DNA of 64,000 nucleotides from Crambe crambe (lineage: Eukaryota; Porifera; Demospongiae; Poecilosclerida; Crambeidae), in contig OZ004591.1 of NCBI GenBank assembly GCA_963924555.1, forward strand, positions 2,356,001 to 2,420,000, given 5' to 3'. Both the position numbers and the translations under genes were made by a program. The notes beneath the pieces were generated by a model. That model did no database searches. It saw only the letters and a program-made list of their open reading frames with translations, and was not told the origin of the DNA. Shown piece after piece: positions 35,223 through 46,698 of this stretch. Position 1 is the first letter of the stretch, and each line of letters starts with the position of its first letter.

Positions 35223-35300
35223 GGTGTGTATTGATGCCAAAGGAGTACAGACAGAAGGCAGAAGGACGTCTTGTCTCTGAGGGACTGATCTCAGGATGTC
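35223..35300 (+). pseudogene. SUCLA2: SUCLA2-like exon ii remnant
   Basis: GTGTGTATTGATGCCAAAGG matches the VVCVDAK exon start. The splice acceptor has been lost, and extra bases separate it from the 'CTCTGAGGGACTG' part. Confidence 0.55.
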
Positions 35301-35719
35301 TTGAGTAATGACCACGATGTAAGTGATGCGAGTGTGTTATGTAACAGCTACTATCATGTCACATGTGATTTCAAAGACCCTTTACCATATAACCTTTGGT
35401 TTTTTGCATGCATGCATGCATACATGCATACAGTGTACTTTGCCAGCTGTAATCTGGTCTCTTGACCCTTGACTTTTATTTATCCCCGCCAAAATTTCAC
35501 AAGTGGTCCATCCCTACCAGATTGGTATGTGGAAGTATACTTGTTGTAACCAGATATGTGCTGTAATCCTGCCCTCCTTACCAGATACGTGCACAGCATG
35601 CTATAGTCCTACAACTTATGACAGAACAAAGTTCCCCCCACCAATATTCCCCACTGATCTGCACTACTATACCATGTACATAACAGCACCTGTAAGATGT
35701 GAGTACTGGTACATGTCAT

Positions 35720-36828
35720 CATAGATATAAGAGGTTTTACGGGATTGGAAACGCCCAATGAACTGCACAACCGTGGCGCGTTGACAGATGCGCACGCGCA
35801 TGCAGCATTAATTATATTAATCGTTGTGAAAAGAGATCAATATTCACTCCTTTCAAGGCAGTTAAAGTGATATTTTGCCCCTACAGCTCACAGAATAGTA
35901 CAAGTAAGCTAAGGGGAAGGTATTGAAGAAGTGAAGAGTCAGAGAGTTGAAGTTGGAGAGCCTGAGGAAGGAAGTTATTAATTATTCATAACTTTTTTCC
36001 TTGTAATTATAACTATGAGTACCTATCATTACTCATTATACATTAATTTTATGTGATTGATTTGAAAGAAAGGCCAGAATGACTTTTGGTATTAAAATTA
36101 GACATAAATTCATTATTATTATAGCTAGATAATTTTGCCCCAAAGTTATCCGCCAGTTTCTGCTCAGTTCTCCCTCATCAGCATTATTGCAATACTTCCA
36201 GCTTTTGGCTGTTGGGTTTTGACACCATCCACCTTAAGAATTCGGCTCAGTCAGCTGTCCTGTGGACCCTATGGATATTAGGGGGGAAATATAGTAAGCT
36301 TGCCATCTCCATAGGATGACTATTGTATAGAAAACGAATGTACCAATTCCATTTACTGTTCTATCCTTTCCCTGAAATAACTAATACAGTTTCAATATTG
36401 TTAATCTATTTCTTGGGAGAGGGATTACAGTTTTAACACCACTTGCAAATGCTAGAGACAATATATGTCAGCTAATACAAAAACTAACATTACTATTCCA
36501 TGTAGCTAAAGTTTACATGCCTTTTGATCAGAAAATGGGCAACAGCAATTGATTCCATCAAGTGTGAGAGGGATTACAGTCCCATTAACCACTACAGTAG
36601 TATTTGTAGGAATAAACTTGAAAATCTGAGCTAAAATTTATTTCATACAGTAAATCTATGACCTAGTGTATTATAGTATCATTGGCATAAGTCTTACCTC
36701 ACGGATCTTGTCAGAACAGCAACTTTGACAAAAGTGCTATGTCATTCAGCTGTCAACGCGCCTCGGTTGTTAGTTGCTAACGAGAGCACGTGATCCGTTT
36801 CCAATCCCGTAAACCTCTTATATCTATG
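35720..36828. mobile_element. P-element-like non-autonomous TIR element
   Basis: Terminal inverted repeats of about 34 bp (CATAGATATAAGAGGTTT...GGATTGGAAACG), one base shorter on the right. A perfect 7-bp direct repeat ATGTCAT flanks them (35713-35719, 36829-36835). A second, internal inverted pair lies at 35767-35787 and 36750-36770 (ACAACCG-GGCGCGTTGACAG). Ends starting CA, a 7-8 bp target duplication and subterminal inverted repeats are the layout of P elements. No ORF of note, so it is non-autonomous. Confidence 0.78.
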
Positions 36829-36924
36829 ATGTCATGTATGTTATATGTCCTCTCACATGGAGTCTGAGCACTGTGAAATCCCAGGTCACCATGGAAGAGC
36901 TTTCAAAGAATAGATATTTGCAAA

Positions 36925-37200
36925 GTGTTCCTCTTGCATATCAGTTATATCATGCATACTCTCTTTCTACCCTCTCATGAAACCATTAGCTACACTAGTG
37001 TTGTATCACCATTCTCTCCTTACCCCTATTGTGAAATCAGCATTGTGGGTTCTGCTATACTAGCATATCTCTTTACCCCTATTGTGAAATCAGCATTGTG
37101 GGTTCTGCTATACTAGCATATCTCCATTCTCTCTTTACCCCTATTGTGAAGCCATCATTTTGGGTTCTGCTATACTAGCATATCTCCATTCTCTCTATAC
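36925..37200. repeat. Satellite cluster, tandem part
   Basis: Three near-identical tandem units of about 57-65 bp (CCCCTATTGTGAAATCAGCA, then TTGTGGGTTCTGCTATACTA, then GCATATCTCCATTCTCTCTT) follow older degenerate units. Confidence 0.85.
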
Positions 37201-37202
37201 CC

Positions 37203-37434
37203 AAGGATCTGACAATAAAGTACGGTATATATGCAAATCTACAAGACTACTTCTCAGTAGTCACCACCCCTCTTTATTGATTAGTTTGTGAAGCACTGTG
37301 TCTGTGTCTGTCACAGTATGCAATATTACTGCTGACCACCGGACATTTTTCGACCATTTTTTCTCTTTGGTCAGGCCATTCCAACTTTAGTCGGATATCC
37401 TGTCAGAACAAATTCAAGAAGTCACATCATATAG
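37203..37434 (+). repeat. Long direct repeat flanking the hAT copy (left)
   Basis: About 230 bp starting AAGGATCTGACA, nearly identical to 39,931-40,169 and in the same orientation, one on each side of the hAT transposase remnant. Confidence 0.88.
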
Positions 37435-37586
37435 CAGAGGATAGGATAAGAATTTTCTTTTGCCCAACCAATTTGTCAGATTAAATTTCATTTGACCTGT
37501 CACACTCCCATTTGCCCCACCAGTATAAAAGCCTTTTAATATTATTTAATGAATATTATGTTTATGGATATAGCAAAGAGAGTGTA

Positions 37587-39776
37587 TTAATTGTCAGAAA
37601 AAAGTTCATCCCATTGATCGAGAGAAGAGAACTCTGAATCTGGAGTTTCTTGTTCCTCAGTTTGTCTTGGTCTTAATGTCTCACTCTGGTTAGGTCTTCT
37701 CATACGTTCTCCCCACCAAAGGTCCACTGCAGTGGATGATGAAAAGTTTTCAGGAGTAGGACCCTCTATATTTATTTCTAGTAAGTCATCAAGGGTAGAG
37801 ATGTGAAGGCTACTCCGGCGATCAGTCTTGATCACTTTCAGCTTTGAAAATGCCCTTTCAACACCGCTAGTAGTAAAAGGTAAACTGAAGAGTAGTTCAC
37901 TTAATAAAAGAACTGTAGGCCAATTTTTTGACTCAGAGGTTACGTGAAGTTTGTACCAAATTTTCTTGTAGTCTTCAAGCTGAATATTCAGATACTTCCT
38001 ACCAAAAGCCACAATTTCTTCCAATTCATCATTAAAGGATGAAAGGCTAGCTCCTTTAGCTTCTAGTGGAACCCGAAATAATGAAATTATGTAGTCAGTG
38101 GCTGTGATGATCTGTTTGTTCCATGGGAGACCCAGCTACGAGTGTCCAAAAACACCAAGATAGATCTGAGTAGTTTCATATCAGACCACTGAAGCCTTTC
38201 TCGCATCTTGGTGTCCAACCTAGCAAGATCTGCTTTAGCATGAGCCGAACACTGATCCAGCGACTTACTGCTGTATTGATTCAAAGCACAACCCTGGTAG
38301 ACACCCTCATCATTGACTTTAGTAAGCAGTAATTTAACCTGTGGCCACTGTAAAGGATCCTGTTCTGACAGAGACATCAAAGTATCGACTGATTTTACTA
38401 TGGGATTGATGCCTTCAATTATGTCAAGGTTATCACACTGTAGAGTTAAACTAAGCATAGAAGGAGCCTTTAATATTTCGATATACATAGCTGATCCAAT
38501 AAGCATTTTTGTCCTTGACCATTGCTTAAGATAGCCTTGTATACGAGCTCTATCAACGGCTTTTACAGAGGAATCCTGAGATAATGTGGTTAAATGAGCA
38601 ATATAAGCTCCAAAACGATCAATCACTCTTTGGAGTGCCTTACGTTTGTGAGTAATCCACCTGGTACCCTGGCATCTGACAGGTAAGGCTCCCCCTTTAG
38701 GCAGGCTAAACACTTCCTTCAAATCACTGACAATACTGGCAAGTTCCTGAGATTTCTTGGGGGAATTTTGATAGGACCAAAATAGCCAAGGTAAGTCTGA
38801 CTGTAACTTGCCTTTCATCCCACCATGGGCACCCACATTCACAGATGCACCATCTGTACCAGCACCAATCAATACAGGCATCTTATCTACACCAAGAACG
38901 CTGTTAGGTGAGTGGATGTTCTCAATGCCAATGCGAGACAAAGCTTCGCCCAAACCAAGCAGTAAACCGTCAGCATCACCACGGGTGGGTTTAACTACTG
39001 CCAAATACCTAGTACGAGCCTGTATTTCACATGAACTGTCATCTTTAACACAAAAAAAATAACTAAAACCAGCTCAACCTCTAAATTTCCACTATCTGTC
39101 GAACCATCCATAAGGAAGCTAAAAAATTTAGTATTACCAGACTCTGAAAGAAAGTGGAAGAAATCTTGCCGCTGACTTTCAGCTATAAAGTGTGTAAAAA
39201 TCTGTGCAGAGTCAGGCCACATATAAGAGGATCCGAGATCAATCCCATGACTTTGTTCAAGTGCATGAAAAGCTGGGTATTTCCTGAAGGCTATGCCTTC
39301 ACGAGCCAAAACATAGCAAATATCAAACTTCTTCATCAAACGAGACTTTTCCCTGTCATCAATAGTAAGCAAAGATCTAACTACAGGGGCATAAGACTGA
39401 ACAGGCTCATTACGAGCTTTAGCTAAAGCAGTATGCATGAAATTCATAGCAGCCTTGTGCTGGTCACTCTTTGCATGGTCCAAAATGTTACTGGTCCTGT
39501 GATTCCAAGAGCCATTTATCCAAGCACTGGAGAAGTTTCTCATGCCAATTATTTTATTTTCATACTCTCTGCATACCTTACAGTAGACTGTAGATACCAG
39601 TAACCGATCATCCTTGTCTCGATCACACCTTAGCCACACTAGGCTACTATGCTCCTTGTCCAGCTCTCTCTGCCATTTTTAAAGGTAGACACTTGGACTT
39701 GCCGCTTACTTCGCTTAGCTGGAGCTTCATCCATGGAGCTTGAGCTAGATGTGCAGCTGCTGGTGCTGGAAGCCAT
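37587..39776 (-). pseudogene. hAT-family transposase (ZNF862/KIAA1586-like), broken
   Basis: Read from 39776 downward. The N-terminus is MASSTSSCTSSSSSMDEAP; then a zinc-finger region of TTF/BED type (VYCKVCREYEN, HAKSDQHKAAM); a DDE/RNase-H-like core (FLMDGSTDSGN, LIGAGTDGASVNVG, VRCQGTRWITHKRKAL); and the hAT C-terminal dimerisation motif (LPFTTSGVERAFSKLKVIKTDRRSS, here split over frames only upstream). Three single-base frame breaks are visible: near 39,680 (A-run), near 39,050 (T-run) and near 38,115 (CCC run). The ZnF-hAT family transposes through 8-bp target duplications; its terminal repeats could not be placed here. No introns are needed. Confidence 0.88.
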
Positions 39777-39930
39777 GACTGATCAATTAACTAACTGTAC
39801 ACGTGTGCAAATTTAATTAAAGTTAGTGAATGCATGCATGACCGGTCATGTTTTAGTCCTCTTTAGAGACTGACATGACAAAGATACATGTACGTAAAAG
39901 TACCCAGTAAGCACATTTAATAAGTTATTT

Positions 39931-40169
39931 AAGGATCTGACAGTATCTGATAGAACTGATCTCCCCCCACGTACAATAAGACTACTTCTCAGTAGTCACC
40001 ACCCCTCTTTATTGATTAGTTTGTGAAGCACTGTGTCTGTGTCTGTCACGGTATGCGATATTACTGCTGACCACTGGCGATTTTTCAACCATTTTTTCTC
40101 TTTGGTCAGACAATTCCAACTTTAGTCGGATATCCTGTCAGAACAAATTCAAGAAGTCACATGATATAG
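39931..40169 (+). repeat. Long direct repeat flanking the hAT copy (right)
   Basis: See 37,203. The pair could be a long duplication made when the element entered an existing repeat, or two members of one dispersed family. Confidence 0.88.
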
Positions 40170-43166
40170 ATACACTCAAAGAAGATAAATCACCAGCAAA
40201 TGTCTGACTAAGGTTGATTTGGTCGGACAAAATGTCCTATCAAACTGAAACTCTTATTTTGCACACTGTTATCATGTTAAACATTGTCATCTACATGAGT
40301 TCCCAGGTCACCATAAGATACTTGAGCTGGACAAAGTCCTAGCTACTGTGAGGGACTTGTATCACCCTCTTGTGAAAAGAGTTATATGTGTATTCTCTTT
40401 ATCCCCCAGACACTTATGTATAAGGGGAGGTGAGGAAGTCGAAGTAGCTGGAATGGGTACTGTTAGGACATGGTGGAGTGGCCTTGATTGTGAGGTAGTC
40501 TCATTATAGGGTGACAGGTTTGTTCCCTATTTCCATCCTGTAGTGAACATCTGTTTAGAACCAAACATTCAGAAATCATTATAGGATGAATGATGAATGA
40601 GTCCATCTTCAACTGGTGGACATTAAGTTGATGTATATGGTTGATAAGAATGCTCTATTCCATACTCAGTATGGATAGCTTATGCTTTGTTTATTGGTAG
40701 ATATGTGGTTGATACATGTGGTTGTAACTGTATAGCTCTTTACACTTTTAATTAACTCTAAGTGTAGCCATGGTACAGTTTACTTAGGCTCTCTCTATTC
40801 AGTACTTCTGGATGGAAGTCTTATCTGCTGTGAGTATTGCATTGTCCTCTTGTCAAACCAATTCTTACATAATTAAGTTCTCTAATACCCCTCTTGTGAA
40901 TTGTGGGTTCTGTGATACTAGTGTTGTATCATCATTGTACTGGAAGTCAATCTCTCCAAGCATGAGCCTGACCAGGTATTAGCACCATTTAACACCTTCT
41001 GGTGAAAACAACACTTTGTACCACTTTCTGAAATAAGCTCCATCCCCCTGAAACCAGAATATGAATTCTATGAATTCTATGACCCCCTCTTGTGAAATGA
41101 TCAACTAAATTGTGTGGTACCAGTGGTTCTTTTGCAGTGAATCCTCTCAATGTGATATGAAAAAACATGGACACATGTTTCCATGTCCTGATTCATTTCC
41201 ACTCTTCCAGGACACTCCACTAAGTGTCTATATTATATGACCCTCTTCTGGAGTTGGTATATTGAAATGTATAGAGTGTTAGTCTACGGTCAACCTCTCC
41301 AAACTTGAGATTGCATTTATCTGACCAGGTATTAGTGCCAATATACCAATATTTGATGTCAGATTTTGACATTCGACCTTTTGACCCGGTTAATGGCCTA
41401 TGGCCTATGGCAGACTGTTATAATCCTCACTGAGTATTCTGTGAAACAATTTATTTTCTGAAGTACCCCTCTTGGGTTCTCTTGTGAAACCAGAAATATG
41501 AATTCTATGACCCCCCTCTTGTGAAATGATCCACTAACTTGTGTGGTACCAGTGGTTCTTGTGAAATCAGTTCTATTGTGTCTGGATAATTCCACCAATT
41601 CAATACTGTCCTCTTCTAGGACACCATTCCATTCTCCAGTCCATTCCACTGGATAATTCAGTATTGTCCTCTTCAGGACACTCCACTAAGTGTCTGCATG
41701 AGAGATTCCACACCCTCTTTTTGATGTATTGAGTAAACCTTTATGCAGTAGTAGTATTATGTGTATACCTTTACAACCTCTGGACAACCAGCAAGTTCTA
41801 CAGGAACTCCATGTACCATCCCCACCAGATAGGTATGTAATGTGCTATGATCCTACTCAGAAGAATTCCTGGAAGTATACTTGTCCCCATCAGATACGTG
41901 CTGTAATCCTGCCCTCATCTCCTTCTCCTTACCAGATACAGAATCCCTTGACTACACTTCTCCACATTGTCTGACATTGTAGTAGGTAATATTTGTAGAC
42001 TCATTGAGATTTCCCCACCAATATTCCCATAATCCGAGCTACTATGAATACCATGTGAAAGCATTGCACTTTTCCTTTTGATTAGTGCATGCCTTGAACC
42101 ATTGTAGGACTCTTACTCTTATCTTGCCATTGTTAATTTTTTTTTTCCTTGGCTGTCATTTTTGTTACCTTATTATTTGTGGATACTAAGACTTAATGGT
42201 TTGGTGGGTGCTTATATTTAGTTTTAGAAGATACAGCCACCAATTCTTCATAATAAGAGTTCTACTGATTTGTATGGCTGTCCTGATTGTGGTTTTTTGT
42301 TGTCGTTGGTGTTGCAATAATTCTCCATCTTCTTCGTAACTTTAATCGAATGACTTCATAATTACCTTCTTGTAAAATGTTAAATTTAGTACCCCCACCC
42401 CCTTATTGTCTAGAACTCATCCTTTGAAGCATTTCTGAATACAACCCCGAGGGAGATCCCCTCTACAGTATGTATACTTGTTAGTAAAACTCTCAAATCT
42501 GATAGAACTGCCAAATCTAATGCAGAATCACATCAATTCTCTATCAGTTATGTCCTGACATGTACATATGTGCATCTTGGTTCTTGTTTTAAATCACCTT
42601 CTTGTGAACCAGTTGCATATTCTCTCTACACTCTGTTTTGATACCAGCATTGTAGTTCACTGACAGTTATCACCTCAGTTCCATCATGCAATCTCTCTAT
42701 GCCCCCTAGTGAAACCAGCATTAGACTAGTGTTGTATCACCCTCTTGTGAAACCAGTTCCAGCAATCATAATCTTCTTTACTCCCCTCTTGTGAACCAGT
42801 TTTCCTTGAAAATGTTTTGATGATGGCAATAGATATGTCATTGTTTGTGTGTCATTGTTTGTGTGCATAAGAGCTGGTCTTAGAGATGTTTGAGGAGACA
42901 CTATTTACTGTGACCACCCATGGGACAGGAAGGTGATCTTGGCTGGTATAGGTGCAGTTAGGACGTGCAGAATGGCCTTAATTGTCATTATAGGGTGGTC
43001 TCATTATAGGGTGGTCTAATTAGACTGTAAAAATTCCCTGTTTTCATCTCGTAGTAGATTCATCTGAAACATGCCACTCAGATATTATCGTCTCATATGC
43101 ACAAAGATAAAAGAGAAACAGAAAACACTACTAATTTGGAACCCATGAAAACTCCATTACATTTTT
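40170..43166. repeat. Satellite and dispersed repeat field, no gene
   Basis: Many 'CTCTTGTGAAACCAG', 'ATTGTGGGTTCTGTGATAC' and 'TGTGGTACCAGTGGTTCTT' modules (40,350-41,660; 42,600-42,800). Local duplicates include 41,060-41,140 with 41,480-41,560, and 41,270-41,420 with 44,130-44,230. A piece of the 601-680 exon-like sequence lies at about 41,770-41,812. No intact coding sequence. Confidence 0.65.
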
Positions 43167-43420
43167 GCCTCAGCACCGGAGTGCTGAGGCACAGTGCCGA
43201 AGGTGACTATTGTACATACGTCTTGTTACCATGCATGATGATGCACATGCTGCTTTGCACGTGCATTAGTTGCTTTGGCTACACAAGCTCTACTACAGTA
43301 CTAAGGACAAACAAACAGATTCAGGCTCAGGCTCACAGTCACTATGCAGTAACTCTACATTGTGAAGAGAGTCTTGGCCATTGTTGCTTTCCTTAAAACT
43401 CAGTGAAGGAGTGACTTGCT
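43167..43420. mobile_element. Relative of the GCCTCGGCACT element (left half)
   Basis: Starts with the hairpin GCCTCAGCACC-GGAGTGCTGAGGC and follows 21,799-22,010 for over 200 bp (shared 'GTACTAAGGACAAACA'). I see no matching right end. Confidence 0.6.
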
Positions 43421-44480
43421 TCTCACTAGCTGTCTCTATAAGCTCTATAATGTCCAAATGTTCTTCTGCCTCTAAGAAGATCTGTTACTGGACAGCTCAA
43501 GACTCAGCCATTATAATAATAATTTCTTTTGCGTGCTCTTTAGCAAGTAATCTGTGGGTGTGGCAAGTCCGTTACTAGACTTTGCATGTGTTGTACCCCA
43601 TACATTTCATAGCACAAAAAAATAATAATAATAATGAAAGGCAATTACTTACCAATGAAAAAATATTTTCATGTAATTGATGTCCTTCTCATGACCACCA
43701 TTGTATTTTCATGGTATTTTCATGAGAAAAAATTTCACATGGTTTCACTGCATAAGTCCGTTTCATGTCTTTTTACATATGGTATTTTTATCACTTACCA
43801 GCTAATCTCACTTCCAAATAGAGCACAGGCTTCACAATAAGCTCAATCTTCAGCTGGTGGACAAACAAGCCAGTCAATGTGTAAGAATACTTTTTCCATA
43901 CTCAATATGGATATGTAGACATGTGGTTAATACATGTGGTTATAACTGGCTCTTATCAACTCTAAATCCAGCCATGGTATACTTCAGCTCTATTAATTTC
44001 AGTATTTAGATTGGAAGTCTTAGTGAGGATTAGAACTCTCTTGAAATATCTGACCATGGCCTTTACATTTTTGAGTGGAATAAAGAATATTTCAATAGAA
44101 TATCCAGTACAATGTAAACTGTGAAGGAGTCAATAGCATTAGGGCTAATATACTAATATTTGATGTCAAATTTGACACTTGACCTTTTGACCCGTTTAAT
44201 AGTCTATGGTAGACTGTTATAATCCTCCCTGTATCTGCTGTGAGTATTCTTGTGAAACCATTCTATATTTTCCTAAGTACCCCTCTTGGGTTCCTCTTAG
44301 GTTGTACTGGAAGTCGATCTCTCTCTAACTGACCACCTGACCCTAGTATCAGTTGATTGGGAAACACTGGTATCACCCTCTTGTGAAACCAACAGTGTGG
44401 GTTCTGTTGTATCACCCTCAACAGTGTGTTGTATCACTCTATTATCCATTCTCTGTCTTCTTGGGTATACCTCTATCCTT
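43421..44480. other. Spacer with satellite modules
   Basis: No gene found. 44,210-44,470 carries further 'CTCTTGTGAAACCA' units. Confidence 0.5.
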
Positions 44481-44627
44481 TATGCAGTAGTTATGTTATG
44501 TGTATACCTTTATGCAGTACCAGTGTTATCAAGTGCATTGAAGTCAACCTCTGGACAACTAGCAAGTTCTATATACAGAATCTCCATGTACGTAAGTATG
44601 TAGGTCCTAAACCATCTTCATTGTGTA

Positions 44628-45092
44628 CCGTACAGCGGGAAACTTTCGAGGGAGAATACTTTCGCGAATTTTGTTGCTTTGTTGCAATCAGCGAAAGTTT
44701 TTTCCGTGAAATACAATATATTTGGTCAAGCGCAAGCGCTCCATGCATGTGCCATGCTCGATTGGTGTATGCAGCTGTTCGTTCTTTGTTGCCATGTCTC
44801 TGCTCAAGTACTTCCAGAAAAATCCAATTCTTCCAAAGCCTGATGGACCACTGTCATCAGTAGCTCCTTCTTCTAGTATGGCAGCCACTGACAAGGAGGT
44901 GAAACAGGTATTAGACTACCCTGACTGAGAACGGGAAGAAGAACACCAAGTCCAATATCAAAGCCCAGCGTGGAACGTACATAAGGCTGTGATCGATCGA
45001 TCGATCGATCGATCGTGAAAGATTTCTCCGCGAATATTTCTATCCATGCTATTTGCGAAAGTATTCTCCCTCAAAAGTTTCCCGCTATACGG
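44628..45092. mobile_element. TA-flanked TIR element, 465 bp
   Basis: TIRs of about 32 bp (CCGTACAGCGGGAAACTTTC... with inverted partner ending CCCGCTATACGG), flanked by TA on each side (44626-27, 45093-94). The homologous sequence at 700-740 is the empty site with a single TA at 715-716, which shows precise TA-targeted insertion as in Tc1/mariner/pogo-like elements. A (GATC)n run lies inside at about 44,995-45,015. Confidence 0.88.
44794..44907 (+). pseudogene. Orphan first exon of a transposase inside the TA element
   Basis: ATG at 44794 opens MSLLKYFQKNPILPKPDGPL and continues to MAATDKEVKQ, ending at a good GT donor (CAG|gtatta, 44907). N-termini of the 'MSLLKYF' type are known from transposon-derived proteins in invertebrates. 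The rest of the gene is missing, so this is an internally deleted derivative that kept its promoter side and first exon. Confidence 0.55.
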
Positions 45093-45330
45093 TATATCAA
45101 AGAATGAAGCTTTAGAAAGAGTTCTCTCCTCTCTGTAAAGGTTGATCGTGATTCACTGTCTGAGAAGCCGAGAAACTATGTAGGCACATTCAGGAAGGAT
45201 TTTATGAGGTAAAAGTTTAAGTTGAGTATTTGCAGCATTACATTGAATATCATCCAACTTTCAGGTATGATGAATGAAGATGTAACCTCAACAATATACT
45301 TTCACCAAGAAGCCAACAAGAATGACAGTG

Positions 45331-46560
45331 ACTATTAAAATTTTGTATTAATCCACACAATAATAATTATTATTGTGCAGAATTAAAGCAAACATTATAT
45401 CACCAGTGAAATGAGTCAAGATTGATAACTACATCTACATTAATTTTGGTTTCTTGTCAGTCAGTGACTTCCCTGGCACAACATATCAGCTTGTAATAGG
45501 ATGAGTTCACTCCACAATTATAACCTGTGGTGGATAGAGATGTAAAAGGAGAGGGAAGAAAAGATGATCTTGTTCTCCTATGGTAGGTAAAGTGTAACCA
45601 CTATAAAAAAACCATTATACACCAAGTATCCAACACCATGATATTACACTCGCATAGTGAGAATGTATTTCATGGTAGGTAAAGGGTTCTCACTATAACA
45701 CACACACAAAGGGCCAACTACACACAATAACTAGTGAACAAGTGATCACTTCACAACAGAATCATGTAAGGGAGGGGCGAGTATTGGTGTTCCATTATTC
45801 GACTTGTGCCCTATTCGATCCACTTCCAAAACGTACATCTGTTTGTAGGCTGGGACTAACTGCAAGGGATTTGGTGCTGGTTTGGGGAAGCAGTGGACCA
45901 CTAGAAGCAACAGTCCATTCATGTTTGGATGAACTATAATGAGACACACTAGGATGGATAACTCTCATGATGAACCTCATGAAACACTAGGACAACTCAC
46001 CAAGACAATACACTAAACAGTCCTGAAAGATCTGTTTGCTGAGGTAGACATTGACATCTTGAGGTACAGCTACACAGATCACATACAAAGAGAAACACGA
46101 AAGTGATCAATCTGGTAAAGGGTCATTACTCTCAAAAACAATATGCATCAACTTCCAACATTAGTAGTGGACAACACCATGATACTCACTATAACATACA
46201 CATAGTCTCACACTGGATGGTACTATAATGGTGTATCTCATGATAGGTAAAGGGTCATCACTATAACATACACACAAGAGGGGACTCGTTACTATCATGG
46301 ACCTTAAATTTTATGTGACCATGTTAAAGTGGTCCTTTATAGGGGGCCTGGTATGTGATCTCACGGGAGCATAGAATTGACCCAGAATCAACCCATGAGC
46401 ATGAAACGTGGGCAGTATGTAAAATTATCACAACACTTAGTGAGGATGTAATATTCCGCAACAACTCATACATCATAAAGGATGTCCACTTGAGGTCAAT
46501 AGGAATATTGATGTGAATAGTTAGTCATGTGACCATGTACTGTTTATTGGAGCTTCTGGA
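45331..46560. repeat. Degenerate tandem repeats, no gene
   Basis: Recurring 'GGTAAAGGGT-TCACTATAACA' units at about 45,585, 45,675, 46,115 and 46,235, each followed by CACACAC-rich sequence and often preceded by 'CATGGTAGGTAAAG'. Overlapping short frames at 45,742-45,980 on both strands have no recognisable domain. Confidence 0.55.
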
Positions 46561-46576
46561 GGTTAATTATTTATCT

Positions 46577-46660
46577 CACTCACATCAGTTCATCCAGTGT
46601 AGGATCATATGCACTTCTTCTCCTGTTCCTGCCGAGTATGCAAAGGTACACTGGGCATGT
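46577..46660 (-). pseudogene. ITPA: Misplaced ITPA-like exon copy
   Basis: The minus strand reads AQCTFAYSAGTGEEV, matching the 'ALCTFALSTGD' stretch of inosine triphosphatase. It lies downstream of the gene's last exon and so out of order. A more damaged copy (47,131-47,213, with an internal TGA) sits in the correct place. Confidence 0.6.
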
Positions 46661-46698
46661 TGTATGTTAACAATGCAAGAAGTCTGGATACACAATTC

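Larger units (their letters stand above)
44500..45330 (+). pseudogene. Second, decayed copy of the 5'-edge gene, interrupted by a transposon
   Basis: 44,519-44,600 matches 601-680. 45,093-45,330 matches 716-990, including the acceptor TCTCTGTAAAG and the start of the exon (VDRDSLSEKPRNYVG). The exon then diverges, and the basic C-terminal tail is truncated. A 465-bp transposon sits in between, at the position of base 715 in the intact copy. Confidence 0.75.
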
